Notes: generated by a model not told the origin, from the letters alone. 64,000 bases of DNA from Lactococcus sp. S-13 (GCF_004210295.1 NZ_SDAK01000001.1:1178001-1242000), one strand, 5' to 3'; shown: positions 9,393 to 21,350, numbered from the stretch's first letter. A program made the numbers and translations.

Positions 9393-10844
9393 ATGATTAA
9401 ACTTCAACAGATTTTAGAAATACTAAAAAAAGATGATAATTTTCGAGAAATTTCAGCGGGTGGTGAATATTATTTCAACTGGTCGTCTGAAGTTTGCTTT
9501 GATGAACTTTCTTACGATTCACGGCAAACGACAGCAGGGACGCTTTTCTTTGCTAAAGGTTTAAATTTCAAAAAAGAATATTTAGCAGATTTGAAAGCTC
9601 CTTTTTATGTTTCTGAATTTGACTATGAGGTTGATGTTCCGGCTGTTATTGTGACCGATGTTAAACGGGCTATGGCTTTAATCGCAGCGGCTTTTTATGA
9701 TTTTCCACAGGACAAACTCAAATTGCTGGCTTTAACGGGAACTAAGGGGAAAACGACTTCTGCTTATTTTGCTAAAGCAATCCTTGATGAGATGAACGGG
9801 GGAAAAACCGCCCTTTTATCAACAGCTCAAACGACTTTAGACGGCAAATATTATTTTAAATCAGAATTGACAACGCCAGAAAGTCTTGATTTGCTTGAAA
9901 TGATGGCAAAGGCTGTGGATAATGGGATGAGTCATTTGGTCATGGAAGTTTCAAGTCAGGCTTATAAGACTGAGCGAGTTTATGGCCTAACGTTTGATGT
10001 TGGGGTCTTTTTGAACATTTCACCTGATCATATTGGTCCTATCGAGCATCCGACTTTGGAAGATTATTTCTATTGTAAACGTCAATTGCTACGTCACTCT
10101 CGCTATTTCGTGGCTAATGCTGAGATGAATCATTTCCCAATCATCAAGGAAGAATTGACGGAGCGGCAAATTCCTCACGCCTTCTATGGTGGTGCTTCGC
10201 AAAACGTGATTACGGCGTCTAAAGGATTGCATTTTGTGACTGACGGTGACATCAGCGGTGATTTTGTCATTCGTTTGCTGGGTAGATTTAACCAAGAGAA
10301 CGCTCTTGCGACTGCTTTAGCAACGAAAGCTTTGGGAGCTTCTGATGATCATATTCGTCAAGGCTTAGCGTTAGCGGTGGTGCCTGGTCGTATGGAGCTT
10401 TTAACCGCCAAAAATGGCGCTCATATCTATGTGGATTATGCGCACAATGGAATTTCTTTGGAGAATTTGGTGAAGGTCGTTGAAGAGCATCATAAAGGAA
10501 AATTGTTGCTGGTGCTTGGTTCCACAGGAAATAAAGGTGAAAGTCGCAGAAAAGATTTTGGTCAAGTCATTGAAAATCACTTACGCATTGAAGCGATTTT
10601 GACAACTGATGATTCTAACCGCGAAAATCCTAGAGAAATTGCTGACGAAATTGCACACTATATCACACGCGATGTTGCTTTCGAAATGGATCGTGAATTG
10701 GCTATAAAAATGGCCATTGAAGCAACCGAAAATGCTGACGATGCTGTCATCATTGCCGGAAAAGGCGCTGACCGATTCCAATTATTGAATGGCAAACGTG
10801 AAGCTTACCTTGGTGACCGTGAAGCAGCAGAAAAATACTTATAA
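9393..10844 (+). CDS. murE: UDP-MurNAc-L-Ala-D-Glu:L-lysine ligase
   Basis: Adds the third stem-peptide residue during cytoplasmic peptidoglycan precursor synthesis. ATP-binding motif [14 protein letters not shown] lies near residue 112; LTTPESLDL and the central domain [15 protein letters not shown] follow; the C-terminal ligase domain has [14 protein letters not shown] and [17 protein letters not shown]. In the specificity loop the mDAP motif DNPR is replaced by DSNR, which fits the L-Lys peptidoglycan of lactococci. The ATG at 9393 gives 483 residues and an N-terminus [20 protein letters not shown] like streptococcal MurE. A GTG at 9363 with a better RBS (AGAAAGG) would add ten residues, so the start is uncertain. 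Confidence 0.95.
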   Translation: MIKLQQILEILKKDDNFREISAGGEYYFNWSSEVCFDELSYDSRQTTAGTLFFAKGLNFKKEYLADLKAPFYVSEFDYEVDVPAVIVTDVKRAMALIAAAFYDFPQDKLKLLALTGTKGKTTSAYFAKAILDEMNGGKTALLSTAQTTLDGKYYFKSELTTPESLDLLEMMAKAVDNGMSHLVMEVSSQAYKTERVYGLTFDVGVFLNISPDHIGPIEHPTLEDYFYCKRQLLRHSRYFVANAEMNHFPIIKEELTERQIPHAFYGGASQNVITASKGLHFVTDGDISGDFVIRLLGRFNQENALATALATKALGASDDHIRQGLALAVVPGRMELLTAKNGAHIYVDYAHNGISLENLVKVVEEHHKGKLLLVLGSTGNKGESRRKDFGQVIENHLRIEAILTTDDSNRENPREIADEIAHYITRDVAFEMDRELAIKMAIEATENADDAVIIAGKGADRFQLLNGKREAYLGDREAAEKYL

Positions 10845-10911
10845 AAATTTACGTCAGCATTTTGGGAACACTAAATCGGTGTGAACTTTACGTCAGCATT
10901 TTAGTCTGATA

Positions 10912-10942
10912 AAAAAACGGCTCATTTCTTGAGCCGTTTTTT
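10912..10942 (+). terminator. murE terminator
   Basis: Perfect 12-bp stem AAAAAACGGCTC / GAGCCGTTTTTT with a 7-nt loop, U-rich on both strands, between the convergent murE and the small HTH gene. Confidence 0.9.
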
Positions 10943-10966
10943 CGTCAGTAAATTTTCGTCAACAAC

Positions 10967-11227
10967 TTATGCAAAATGGTTCACTACCGCCAAAATACGT
11001 TGAAGTTCTGCGTGTGTTTCATAGTCTACTGTATCCGAGTACAGAAGCGATGAGAGTTGGCGTGAAGAATAGCCTGCTTCTTCGCTGACTTCATCAACAT
11101 TGAGCGATTTTTCTTTCATTTTATACAAAATCGCTTGTTTAAAATTGTTCGTAATTTCTTCTTGTTGAAATTGCGAAAGGTTGTTAAACTCATCAGTTGA
11201 ATAGTTTGTTAATTGATCAGAATTCAT
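10967..11227 (-). CDS. Small HTH-like protein of unknown role
   Basis: 86 residues, soluble, acidic N-terminus. Residues about 45-75 (NVDEVSEEAGYSSRQLSSLL) read like a helix-turn-helix of XRE type, followed by a short helix RILAVVNHFA. It lies 15 nt downstream of adhA on the same strand, so it is probably cotranscribed with it. No family name is recognised. A DNA-binding partner controlling adhA or a neighbour is possible but unproven. Confidence 0.7.
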   Translation of the reverse strand: MNSDQLTNYSTDEFNNLSQFQQEEITNNFKQAILYKMKEKSLNVDEVSEEAGYSSRQLSSLLYSDTVDYETHAELQRILAVVNHFA

Positions 11228-11242
11228 TTTAATGCCTTCTTT

Positions 11243-12265
11243 TTATTTTGTAAAATCAATGACCATACGACCTTCGATTTTACCTGCTTTCATTTCGTCA
11301 ATGATATCATTGATTTCTTCGAGTTTACGTGTGGCAACGACTGGTTTAACTTTTCCTTCAGCACCAAAGCGGAACGCTTCTTCAAGGTCAAGACGAGTAC
11401 CAACCAGTGAACCAGCTACTTCTACACCGTCAAAGACAGTTGTCGGAATAGACAAGGACATATCTGAGTTAGGCAGGGCAACAGCCACCATTTTACCCAT
11501 TGGCTTCAGGCAAGCTACGGCTTGTTCAAAGGCTACACGAGCAACGGCAGTCACGATTGAAGATTGAGCACCAAGTCCACCAGTAACTTTCTTAATTGCT
11601 TCAACTGGGTCAACTTCAGAAGAATTGATGACCACGTCAGCCCCTTGTTTTTTAGCCAAGTCCAGTTTTGGTTGGTTGATATCAACCACGATAACTTTTG
11701 CGTTGAAGACATTCTTAGCATATTGCAACGCCAAGTTACCAAGTCCACCAGCACCAAAGATAACTTGCCAGTCACCAGGTTTCACACCTGAAACTTTGAT
11801 GGCCTTGTAAGTCGTTACACCAGCACAAGTGATAGAGGAAGCTTCGACAGGGTCAAGTCCTTCTGGTACTTTGACTGCATAGTCAGCAGTGACAATCGCT
11901 TGTTCAGCCATCCCGCCATCAACAGAGTAACCTGCATTTTTAACTTCGCGACAGAAAGTTTCATTACCAGAAACACAGTATTCGCAGTGGCCGCAGCCTT
12001 CAAAGAACCAAGCGACAGAAACACGATCGCCAACTTTGAGTGATGTAACATCACTACCAATTTCTTTAACAATCCCGATTCCTTCGTGGCCAAGGACTGT
12101 GCCTGCTTTGTTGCCATAGTCACCAGCTGCAACGTGCAAGTCGGTGTGACAAACGCCACAATACTCCATGTCAAGCAAAGCTTCATTGGCTTTGATTGGA
12201 CGAAGTTCTTTCTCAACGACATCTGCATATCCATCTGGATTTTGGCGTACTACTGCTGCTTTCAT
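11243..12265 (-). CDS. adhA: Zinc-dependent alcohol dehydrogenase
   Basis: 340 residues, medium-chain dehydrogenase family, reducing acetaldehyde or other short aldehydes with NADH. Catalytic-zinc residues are in [16 protein letters not shown] and GHEGIGIV. The structural-zinc loop has four Cys in [16 protein letters not shown]. Rossmann motif [13 protein letters not shown] with an Asp-type NAD pocket ([10 protein letters not shown]). The sequence matches the AdhA/AdhP propanol-preferring type of lactic acid bacteria. RBS AAAAAAGGAG precedes the ATG. A near-consensus catabolite-response element lies just downstream of the -10 box. Confidence 0.94.
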   Translation of the reverse strand: MKAAVVRQNPDGYADVVEKELRPIKANEALLDMEYCGVCHTDLHVAAGDYGNKAGTVLGHEGIGIVKEIGSDVTSLKVGDRVSVAWFFEGCGHCEYCVSGNETFCREVKNAGYSVDGGMAEQAIVTADYAVKVPEGLDPVEASSITCAGVTTYKAIKVSGVKPGDWQVIFGAGGLGNLALQYAKNVFNAKVIVVDINQPKLDLAKKQGADVVINSSEVDPVEAIKKVTGGLGAQSSIVTAVARVAFEQAVACLKPMGKMVAVALPNSDMSLSIPTTVFDGVEVAGSLVGTRLDLEEAFRFGAEGKVKPVVATRKLEEINDIIDEMKAGKIEGRMVIDFTK

Positions 12266-12291
12266 ATGTGTTCTCCTTTTTTTACGATTTT

Positions 12292-12305
12292 TACAACCGC
12301 TTTCA
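12292..12305 (-). promoter_or_regulatory. Candidate cre site at the adhA promoter
   Basis: Minus strand TGAAAGCGGTTGTA matches 12 of 14 positions of the CcpA consensus TGWAARCGYTWNCW. It lies 8 nt downstream of a TGCTATAAT -10 (12313-12318), where CcpA binding would block transcription. Confidence 0.5.
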
Positions 12306-12386
12306 TAAATTTATTATAGCACTTTTTTTAGAAAGTGGCTAAAATAAAGTGTGAATTTTTTCTCAAACTTTTTTATCAATTATTCG

Positions 12387-12414
12387 TTACATTTTCATAT
12401 TTTTAACGTATAAT
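12387..12414 (+). promoter_or_regulatory. recQ promoter giving an apparently leaderless mRNA
   Basis: TTACAT, 16-nt spacer, TATAAT. Only 7 nt separate the -10 from the recQ ATG, so the predicted start site falls on or beside the A of the start codon. No Shine-Dalgarno is visible. Confidence 0.55.
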
Positions 12415-12421
12415 AAAAAGA

Positions 12422-14194
12422 ATGGACTTAGAAGCAAAACTCAAGGAAATTTTCGGTTACGAACATTTCCGAAATGGACAAAAACAAATCATTGAACAGG
12501 TGTTAGCTGGCAAAGACACTCTTGGAATTTTGCCCACTGGTGCTGGGAAATCCATCTGTTATCAACTTCCGGCACTCCTGCTCGATGGTGTTACATTGGT
12601 CGTCTCTCCTTTGATTAGTTTAATGAAAGACCAAGTTGATAGCCTCAATGTTACTGGCATTCCAGCCACTATGCTCAATTCAACGATTGATGAGAGTGAA
12701 GTAAATTTTCGAATGCAGGAAGTTCAAAAGGGAAAAATTAAACTTTTATTTGTTGCACCTGAGCGTTTTGAGTCAGATCGTTTTCGCTATTTTTTACAAC
12801 AACTCCCACTTAAACTTGTTGCTATTGATGAAGCTCACTGTATTTCCCAGTGGGGGCATGATTTCCGACCTTCTTATGTCGAATTTACGAATCATTTGGC
12901 TGAATTAAAAAACAAGCCAACGCTTCTGGCTTTAACAGCAACAGCCACACCGCAAGTCGCCAAAGATATTCAAACTTTGCTGGCTATTTCTGCTAAACAA
13001 ACGATTAAAACAGGATTTTTACGTGAAAATTTACGGTTTGAAGTGGCTAAAGGGGTGGACAAAAGGACTTTTCTAAAGGACTATTTGCAAAAACATCCGC
13101 AAGAATCTGGCATTATTTATGCCAGCACGCGCAAGGAAGTTGAAGAAATTACAGCTTTTTTGTGCAAGGCTAAATTTGCTGCCACGCGTTATCATGCTGG
13201 CTTGGCTGAAAATGAGCGCCAGAGTAACCAGGAAGCTTTTCTATATGACGAAAAACCAATTATGGTTGCTACGAATGCTTTTGGCATGGGCATCAATAAA
13301 TCAAATGTTCGCTTTGTCATTCATTACAATATTCCTGCCACGATTGAAGCTTATTATCAAGAAGCCGGGAGAGCGGGGCGCGATGGCTTGGATTCTGATG
13401 CTATTTTACTTTTTGCTCCTAATGATTTACGCTTACGGTTGTACTTTATTGAGCAAAGCGAGAGTGATGAGCTACACAAAGCTCATGATTATGAAAAATT
13501 ACGACAAATGGCAGCCTATGCCAATTCTGAAACGTGTTTACAGCGCTATATTTTACAATATTTTGGTGATGAAGGAGCCGACTGCGGAAAATGTAGTAAT
13601 TGCTTAGACGAACGTGAACTTACAGATATTACGATTGACACGCAAAAAGTCTTGTCTTGCGTGGTTCGGATGCAAGAACGTTTTGGTAAAACAGCAGTTG
13701 CCCAAGTGCTTGTTGGTTCTAAAAATCAAAAACTTGCAAGCTGGCATTTTGAAAAACTGTCAACTTTTGGCATTATGAGTACGTATTCTCAAAAAAATGT
13801 GGGGGAATTGATTGATTTTTTGACGGCTGAAAATTATTTGACTGTTTCTAATGGTCAATTTCCGGTGCTTCGCGTTTCTGCCAAAGGCAAAAAAGTCTTG
13901 ACAGGCAAGCAAAAAGTGATGCGGCGGGCGACTTTTATTGCTGACAAGAGAAATCTTGCTTCTGACCAGTTCAATCCTCAGGTCTTTGAAAAATTACGAC
14001 AGTTGCGCTTAGAAATCGCCAAAGCTGAGAAAGTCCCACCTTTTTTGATTTTTTCTGATGCCGCCCTGAAAGAAATGAGTCTTGTTTGTCCCACGACAGA
14101 AACTGATTTTTTACAGATTTCTGGGGTCGGACCGGTCAAAATGGAAAAATATGGGCAAGTTTTCATGGCGCTACTGCGTGAAAATACGCTTTAA
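12422..14194 (+). CDS. recQ: RecQ ATP-dependent DNA helicase
   Basis: 3'-5' DNA helicase for recombination and fork repair. Motifs in order: motif 0 FGYEHFRNGQKQII, Walker A LPTGAGKSICYQLP, DEAH in AIDEAHCISQWGHDFR, motif III LALTATAT, motif VI QEAGRAGRDG. The RQC zinc-binding Cys set (ETCLQRYIL, CGKCSNC) follows, then an RQC winged helix and a C-terminal HRDC domain (NPQVFEKLRQLRLEIAK ... FLQISGVGPVKMEKYG). 590 residues is normal for RecQ. The upstream gap to adhA holds two divergent promoters. It ends in a large shared terminator. Confidence 0.96.
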   Translation: MDLEAKLKEIFGYEHFRNGQKQIIEQVLAGKDTLGILPTGAGKSICYQLPALLLDGVTLVVSPLISLMKDQVDSLNVTGIPATMLNSTIDESEVNFRMQEVQKGKIKLLFVAPERFESDRFRYFLQQLPLKLVAIDEAHCISQWGHDFRPSYVEFTNHLAELKNKPTLLALTATATPQVAKDIQTLLAISAKQTIKTGFLRENLRFEVAKGVDKRTFLKDYLQKHPQESGIIYASTRKEVEEITAFLCKAKFAATRYHAGLAENERQSNQEAFLYDEKPIMVATNAFGMGINKSNVRFVIHYNIPATIEAYYQEAGRAGRDGLDSDAILLFAPNDLRLRLYFIEQSESDELHKAHDYEKLRQMAAYANSETCLQRYILQYFGDEGADCGKCSNCLDERELTDITIDTQKVLSCVVRMQERFGKTAVAQVLVGSKNQKLASWHFEKLSTFGIMSTYSQKNVGELIDFLTAENYLTVSNGQFPVLRVSAKGKKVLTGKQKVMRRATFIADKRNLASDQFNPQVFEKLRQLRLEIAKAEKVPPFLIFSDAALKEMSLVCPTTETDFLQISGVGPVKMEKYGQVFMALLRENTL

Positions 14195-14264
14195 CTCAAT
14201 CAACACTTCATTGGAGTTATAAAAATCAAGTCCGATGCACCTAGCTTTTTTAATAAAATTCAAT

Positions 14265-14337
14265 AAAAATACGCCACTTGTTGTCGCGATTGCTCTAAAC
14301 ATTTAGAGACAGACGTTAAACAAGAGGCGTATTTTTT
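14265..14337. terminator. Large bidirectional terminator between recQ and the permease
   Basis: Outer stem AAATACGCCaCTTGTT / AACAAGaGGCGTATTT encloses an inner stem CTCTAA-acat-TTAGAG. A and T runs lie on both outer edges. Confidence 0.85.
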
Positions 14338-14339
14338 AT

Positions 14340-15866
14340 TTATTTATTTGTCATTTTTTTGTAGCGAAGCATCATTAAGTAGGCAATTATACTGAAAATA
14401 ATTGGCCCACCAACCATTGAGACGACTGAAGTAATTGTTTGGCTAAGTGCTGCTGATGTTTGAGCAGCGGCTGGCAAGCCTACGTAATCAACAATCGGTT
14501 GGATAATGGTGAAGAAATTCGCGCCAATAACAACAATCAGAACCAAGAGGGTCAAAAATGTCGCTACTGCGTGTGATTTGAAAAATTCAATCGGTTTGTT
14601 GATTGTAGTATTTTTCTTGAAAAACCAGTAGGCGATGACGATGAAAATATAAGGCAAGGTCATCGAAACATTGGCCATGTAAGTTAAGATAAGGAAAAAC
14701 TCGCTGGCTCCGCCTTGAGAAGTCAAGAAATTCAAGACAATAATCAATACAACAATAGCACATTGAATCCACATGGCAAATTTTGGCAGACCATTTTCGT
14801 CAAGTTTTCCTAATTTTCCAGGCCACAGTTTTTGTGGTGTTCCTGTAATCAATTGTTTAATCGGGCTATAAGTCAGGTTGAAAAAGGCACCCATGTAGGC
14901 AAGGAGCATTGACAGGCCAATATAGCGGGCAAAAATTGCTCCGAGAAGATCAGCGCCAGCAGTTGAAAGGCCTAAGGCGTGACCAACTGACTCACCAAGA
15001 CTTTGCAAAAGCATATAAGGCACTGTCCCAAGGTTCATGGTGCCGGCTTTGATGGCTGGAAGCCATTGTGAATAGTCAACAAAGAAACCAACACTGAGAA
15101 TGGCCACAGAATAACCAACAGCGATGACGATTGCTGAAGTGATAATGCCTCGAGGGAAGTTTTTCTCTGGTTTGTGTGTTTGGTCAACGAGTCCTGCAAT
15201 AGATTCTACACCACCATAAGCAAAAATAGCAAAAACTAGAAAGGCGATGAAGGCGACAGCACTACCGTTGAAGGTTGGATTTGGTGAAGAAGCAAAGGCA
15301 GAAAGCGTGATTGGTGTTGCAGGGTGTCCATTGGCAATAAGCACAATAATAGCGCCAAGAATCAAAATAATATTGAGCGAAAGGACAGCAACTCCAGCAA
15401 CTGAGGTGAATTTTTTGATGGTATCAACACCTTTGGACACCATGAAAGTGATAAGTCCCATCCAAACGATTGCCGCGAGGGAAATCCAGAAGGGAGAAGG
15501 TGTATTGGCCGAATTTCCAAAAATCAGATTGACGATTGGAATCAGAATTTTATTGGCAACTGAAACCATCCAGATGACGTAGCTGGCGTACCACATGAAG
15601 GTGCCAATGAAGGCAAAAGTTGGGTTGACAGCTTCACTCATCCAAGAGTAAATTCCGCCTTTTTCGTCTTTAAAGGCTGATCCCATTTCTGTGACCATGA
15701 AGGCAAAGGGCAGGAAAAAGAGTAATGCGCCAATGATGTACCAAGGAATGGCGCCGTAGCCCATTTGGTAGAAGGCAACGGGAATATTTCCGAAGCCAAA
15801 AACGGTCGTGAAAATCATGAGAGAGAGACCGACGAGGGAGAGTTTACCTTTTATGTTTTGTGACAT
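14340..15866 (-). CDS. APC-superfamily amino-acid transporter, YjeM type
   Basis: 508 residues and about 12 membrane segments. It resembles E. coli YjeM over its length: LSLMIFTTVFGFGNIPVAFY near the N-terminus, GGIYSWMSEAVNPTFAFIGT, FAIFAYGGVESIAGLVDQT in the middle, and ANVSMTLPYIFIVIAYWFFK in TM10-11. YjeM belongs to the glutamate/GABA-antiporter branch of the APC family; its substrate is not established, so none is claimed. A monocistronic unit: a terminator follows and a long gene-free region precedes. Confidence 0.87.
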   Translation of the reverse strand: MSQNIKGKLSLVGLSLMIFTTVFGFGNIPVAFYQMGYGAIPWYIIGALLFFLPFAFMVTEMGSAFKDEKGGIYSWMSEAVNPTFAFIGTFMWYASYVIWMVSVANKILIPIVNLIFGNSANTPSPFWISLAAIVWMGLITFMVSKGVDTIKKFTSVAGVAVLSLNIILILGAIIVLIANGHPATPITLSAFASSPNPTFNGSAVAFIAFLVFAIFAYGGVESIAGLVDQTHKPEKNFPRGIITSAIVIAVGYSVAILSVGFFVDYSQWLPAIKAGTMNLGTVPYMLLQSLGESVGHALGLSTAGADLLGAIFARYIGLSMLLAYMGAFFNLTYSPIKQLITGTPQKLWPGKLGKLDENGLPKFAMWIQCAIVVLIIVLNFLTSQGGASEFFLILTYMANVSMTLPYIFIVIAYWFFKKNTTINKPIEFFKSHAVATFLTLLVLIVVIGANFFTIIQPIVDYVGLPAAAQTSAALSQTITSVVSMVGGPIIFSIIAYLMMLRYKKMTNK

Positions 15867-16298
15867 AAGGTTTCCTTTCTTGTCTGGTGCGTTTTTGCAC
15901 CTGTTTAGTAGATGGTTGAGAGAAAATGCTGACGCAAATTTTTTGCACTTTTCGTCAGTATTTTTTCTGAGAGATGAGTGTTGTCAGTGAAAATTTCCAT
16001 TTTCAAAAACGATAAAGATTACACGCGCTGAATTTTCATGAAAAATAGGCATTAGTCTGATATTTTCAGATTGATAACAAAGCAAGCCGTCCAACAGAAA
16101 TTTGCGAACAAACTCCTGTCGGGCGACTTGTGTAAGATAGAGCCAGAAAATTTACTGACGGATTATATTTTTCGATGACCGACGTTTTCGTCAGTATTTT
16201 TTCTAGCTGTCAGACGTAATTTTTCTTTCGTCAGCTGTTTTTTTCAGAATTTTTACTGACGAATTGGTTAAAAACATTTCGTCAGTAATTTCTCTGGT
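15867..16298. other. Gene-free stretch with CGTCAG motifs and a small ORF remnant
   Basis: Seven to eight copies of the genome's CTGACG/CGTCAG motif lie here, including an inverted pair at 16254-16292 that can end pepT transcription. On the minus strand about 15990-16150 is open for some 54 codons (includes QVARQEFVRKFLLDGLLCYQ) and begins within a motif copy, without start codon or RBS. It looks like a coding remnant or a coincidental frame. The yjeM-like promoter presumably lies near 15880-15920 but no strong consensus is seen. Confidence 0.5.
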
Positions 16299-18103
<1,805 letters not shown>

Positions 18104-18104
18104 T

Positions 18105-18878
18105 TTATTCTCCTAGAGAGATAAAAGCCGTGAGCGGTTGAGTTTGCTGGATTTGTGCAGCAATGAATAGCTTCGCATCCGTAAATTTTTTCTCTGGAAT
18201 CACTTGCTCAGAAAAATCCAAGAGGCAGCGGTATTCTCGCTCAGAAATTTTTTCAATGTAAGCATATTTTTCCAACACTTGAATGAAAATATCTGATTTC
18301 GTTTTAACCACTTCTTTTCGCATGAATTTCAGCAAAAAAGTAGTCATATATTTGAGCGCATACTCCGGATCAACGTCGCCAATAAGCTCGTAAACTTCCT
18401 GCTCCAAAGCCGTCAACGGCAGATTTTCAGCCACTTTATGAAAATAATTAAAGAGCGTGTCCGTTGATAAATCATAGCGACTGGAAAAATTTAAAGTCAC
18501 CTGATTTATTGCATTTTTCAAACTCTGGAAGGCCCAAGATTCATCTAGTTTTTGCGCTAAATTACTCCCAGCTTCCACAAAAAATGGCGCTGTAAAGCTA
18601 TTTTTGCTCAGAGAATTTACTGACGGATTTTTTTGCAGGACGTCAGCAAAATCTCCATCACCAAAGCACTCCAGCCCCAACGAATAACGCTTATCTGAAC
18701 GCTCAACCAACCCCGCAGCAATAAAAGCATCAATCTGACGGTCAATATTTTTTACGTCAGCAAAATCTCTGTGAATTTGCCGCAACATCACCCCATCATT
18801 TTGAGCCAAATAGTTAATCAAATCTTTGAAAAAGGGCTGACGTGTCAGCCTATTTTCGTTGTAGATTTTAACAAGCAT
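18105..18878 (-). CDS. DUF1803 family protein
   Basis: 257 residues. The opening [20 protein letters not shown] and the following winged-helix-like stretch (LRQIHRDFADVKNIDRQID, then GLVERSDKRYSLGL) match the DUF1803 family of streptococci and lactococci, whose role is unknown. The 3' two thirds are less conserved. The coding sequence contains two copies of the dispersed CTGACG motif (18607-18650). Coupled to ppaC: its ATG overlaps the ppaC stop (TAATG). Confidence 0.8.
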   Translation of the reverse strand: MLVKIYNENRLTRQPFFKDLINYLAQNDGVMLRQIHRDFADVKNIDRQIDAFIAAGLVERSDKRYSLGLECFGDGDFADVLQKNPSVNSLSKNSFTAPFFVEAGSNLAQKLDESWAFQSLKNAINQVTLNFSSRYDLSTDTLFNYFHKVAENLPLTALEQEVYELIGDVDPEYALKYMTTFLLKFMRKEVVKTKSDIFIQVLEKYAYIEKISEREYRCLLDFSEQVIPEKKFTDAKLFIAAQIQQTQPLTAFISLGE

Positions 18879-19822
18879 TAGTTGTTAAAGCTTTCAGTCA
18901 ATTGTGGAACCACTTGTTTCTTACGTGAAACAGCACCTTCAAGGAAGGCATGACCATCTTCAAGTTTGAAATGGAAAGCCGCTTCAACCTTATCCGCATG
19001 TGAGCCCACTTCCACGATTTCTGAATTTGAGTTAACAATATCAGTAATCATGAACACAAAGTCATCATAACCATTTGCTTGCATTGCCGCATTGATTGCT
19101 GCTTTAAGATCCACCAAACGTTCCAAAACTTCAGGAATATCTACTGTATTAACTTGAGCAATACGAACTTTTGAACCGTTTAATTCGAATGTTTTAGCAT
19201 CGATATCAATCAATTCTTCAGCTGATTTATTAGCTAAGTTTGTCCCAGCTTTGAGCATGGCAAGGCCATATTCTTCCAGATTTACACCAGCAATTTCAGC
19301 CAATTCTTTAGCCACTTTGTGGTCAGTCACGTGAGTAGTTGGTGATTTCAAAAGCAAAGTATCTGAAATTAAACCTGAAAGCAAAAGTCCAGCCACTTCT
19401 TTAGGAAGCTCAACACCAGCTTCAAGGAATTTGCGGTAAACAATTGATGATGCAGAACCGACAGGTTCAACTGTCATAAACAAAGGCGCAGCCGTATTAA
19501 AATTAGCCACACGGTGATGATCCACAACACCAAAGATTGTTACATCTTCAATATCAGAAATTGATTGTTGAAATTCATTGTGGTCAGTCAAAATAACCGT
19601 ATCCACACCCTCTTCTTTAGCAGAAGTCACCACGCGGGGCGCTTCCACACCAAAGTAATCCAAAACAAATTGTGTTTCTTCATTTGGTGTTCCAAGAGCA
19701 ACAACTTCCGTATTAAGCGCGCCATTTGGACGGTGATTGCTCAAATATGAGAAACCGTATGATGATGCAATAGCATCAGTATCTGGTTTTTGATGACCAA
19801 AAACAAAAATTTTGTCAGACAT
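18878..19822 (-). CDS. ppaC: Manganese-dependent inorganic pyrophosphatase
   Basis: Hydrolyses pyrophosphate from biosynthetic reactions. 314 residues, family II (DHH) pyrophosphatase. Metal ligands in [15 protein letters not shown] at the N-terminus, TDHNEF near residue 85, and the name-giving [10 protein letters not shown] near residue 99. The C-terminal DHHA2 domain ends with [14 protein letters not shown], whose SRKKQ binds substrate. First gene of the ppaC-DUF1803-phosphatase-pepT operon. Confidence 0.97.
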   Translation of the reverse strand: MSDKIFVFGHQKPDTDAIASSYGFSYLSNHRPNGALNTEVVALGTPNEETQFVLDYFGVEAPRVVTSAKEEGVDTVILTDHNEFQQSISDIEDVTIFGVVDHHRVANFNTAAPLFMTVEPVGSASSIVYRKFLEAGVELPKEVAGLLLSGLISDTLLLKSPTTHVTDHKVAKELAEIAGVNLEEYGLAMLKAGTNLANKSAEELIDIDAKTFELNGSKVRIAQVNTVDIPEVLERLVDLKAAINAAMQANGYDDFVFMITDIVNSNSEIVEVGSHADKVEAAFHFKLEDGHAFLEGAVSRKKQVVPQLTESFNN

Positions 19823-19922
19823 TTTCCTACCTCGTTAAAAAAATTTACTTCCCAGAACTTCAGCTCAGTTTGACTAAGCTAAGCATGGGCTTTCTCCGAT
19901 AAAATCGGATGATATCCTCTAA

Positions 19923-19955
19923 ATTATACCAAAAAAAGCATGATTTAGCACGCTT
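19923..19955 (-). terminator. Terminator overlapping the ppaC promoter
   Basis: Minus strand: AAGCGTG / CATGCTT (one G-U pair, 6-nt loop) then seven Ts, ending transcription from 20332. Immediately after it lies TATAAT (19928-19923), the likely -10 for ppaC. A second small hairpin, CCGAT-ttt-ATCGG, follows in the ppaC leader. Confidence 0.6.
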
Positions 19956-20011
19956 TCTTTGATATTTATTTTTCAGCTCAAATAAGTCACAAGATGCTGT
20001 GATTTTTTTCA

Positions 20012-20332
20012 TCAAACAAGATGATAAACCTTTTTGAATTCTTTTTCGCTAATCCCACGAAACTCACCATTTGCATTCAAAATTAACCATTGACCCACAT
20101 AAGCTTTGACTGGCGTAGCAAACGAGCCACCACCTGTTTTTCCAAGAATAACCTGCGTCACCACTCCTGCTTTGCCAATGCTTGCAGTAGGGCCAATAAA
20201 TACCCCCACCACATCCTTTTTCCAGACTAATTTGCCTTCATCAAGCAGCTCTTGAACCCAAGCTTCTGGTGTTTCAGCTCTTGTCACTTTCCAAGCATTA
20301 CACGTTCCTTCTATTCCAAATGTCGCTTTCAT
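20012..20332 (-). CDS. Hypothetical 106-residue protein
   Basis: Short soluble protein, beta-rich in its second half (GVFIGPTASIGKAGVV, GGGSFATPVKAYVGQWLILN). No family recognised and no signal peptide or membrane segment. It stands alone: pflA upstream has its own terminator and this gene has one after it. RBS AAAGAAGGCGG precedes the ATG. Confidence 0.7.
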   Translation of the reverse strand: MKATFGIEGTCNAWKVTRAETPEAWVQELLDEGKLVWKKDVVGVFIGPTASIGKAGVVTQVILGKTGGGSFATPVKAYVGQWLILNANGEFRGISEKEFKKVYHLV

Positions 20333-20402
20333 GTAACCGCCTTCTTTCTTTTGTTACGTTCATTATACACCCTCTCCTTTTCCTTGTCAATTCCTTTTCT
20401 AC

Positions 20403-20434
20403 AAAAAAATGAACCCAGTAAACCTGGATTCATT
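20403..20434 (-). terminator. pflA terminator
   Basis: Minus strand AATGAATCCAG / CTGGGTTCATT (11 bp with one G-U pair), followed by seven Ts. Confidence 0.85.
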
Positions 20435-20472
20435 CCTTAATTCAACGGCGTTCTAGCAAAATTTTCTAGTTT

Positions 20473-21264
20473 TTATTTGATCCGTGTCAAATAATCTTGG
20501 TAAGATTCGGTTGCCATCACTTCTTTAGCATTATGCACTCGGTCTTTTGTTGGAGGTTTAACTCCCTCAAGTGGATATTTCCAGCCCAACTCACGCCATT
20601 TAAATTCACCCATCGTGTGGTAAGGCAAGATTTCAAATTTCAAGACATTTTTCAACGTTTTGACAAATTCGCCCAGTTGAACCAAATCTTCATCGAAGTC
20701 GCTCTCTCCTGGAACTAAAACGTGGCGAACCCACATCGCATTCCCTCGCTCAGAAAGATATTGAGCAAAAGCAAGAATATTGTCATTTTTATTAGCAGTC
20801 AATTCTTTGTGACGCTCTGGATTGATTTCTTTAATGTCTAACAAGACCAAATCCGTATAATCAAGTAAGTCATCGATGCGTTCAGTGATATAATCATCCG
20901 TTTGATAAGGTTGAGCAGCCGTATCCAGTGTGGTGTGAATGCCTAGTGATTTAGCCACTTTAAAAAGCGCCGTCACAAAGTCAATCTGAAGCAGAGCTTC
21001 CCCTCCAGAAACAGTGATTCCCCCTTTTTCTCCCCAGAATCCACGGAAACGTGTTGCTTCGTCCAAAACATCCTCAACTGTTCGTTCTGAAGCTTTGTCT
21101 GATTTCATCGCCCAAGTGTCTGGATTATGGCAATATTTACAACGCATCCGACATCCTTGCATAAAGATAATAAAACGTACACCAGGCCCATCTACCGAAC
21201 CAAAAGATTCCGTAGAATGAACCAATCCCGTAACTTTCTTGAGTTCTTCTATATTTTCAGACAT
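20473..21264 (-). CDS. pflA: Pyruvate formate-lyase activating enzyme
   Basis: Radical-SAM enzyme that installs the glycyl radical on pyruvate formate-lyase for mixed-acid fermentation. The [4Fe-4S] motif is CRMRCKYC near residue 35, preceded by VDGPGVRFIIFMQG. GGEALLQ (SAM contact) lies near residue 80. The ATG at 21264 was chosen because GGAG stands six nt upstream and it gives 263 residues, the usual length. The longer frame to 21309 lacks an RBS. Monocistronic. Confidence 0.95.
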   Translation of the reverse strand: MSENIEELKKVTGLVHSTESFGSVDGPGVRFIIFMQGCRMRCKYCHNPDTWAMKSDKASERTVEDVLDEATRFRGFWGEKGGITVSGGEALLQIDFVTALFKVAKSLGIHTTLDTAAQPYQTDDYITERIDDLLDYTDLVLLDIKEINPERHKELTANKNDNILAFAQYLSERGNAMWVRHVLVPGESDFDEDLVQLGEFVKTLKNVLKFEILPYHTMGEFKWRELGWKYPLEGVKPPTKDRVHNAKEVMATESYQDYLTRIK

Positions 21265-21350
21265 TCCATTCTCCATTTCAAAGCAATTTACACCTCTATA
21301 ATACCGCAAATATGGACTTTTATCAACTTATCTACCAGATTTTTAAAGAC

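Noticed and set aside
15990-16150. 54-codon frame with QVARQEFVRKFLLDG
   Set aside because: No start codon or RBS and it opens inside a motif copy; noted only as remnant.
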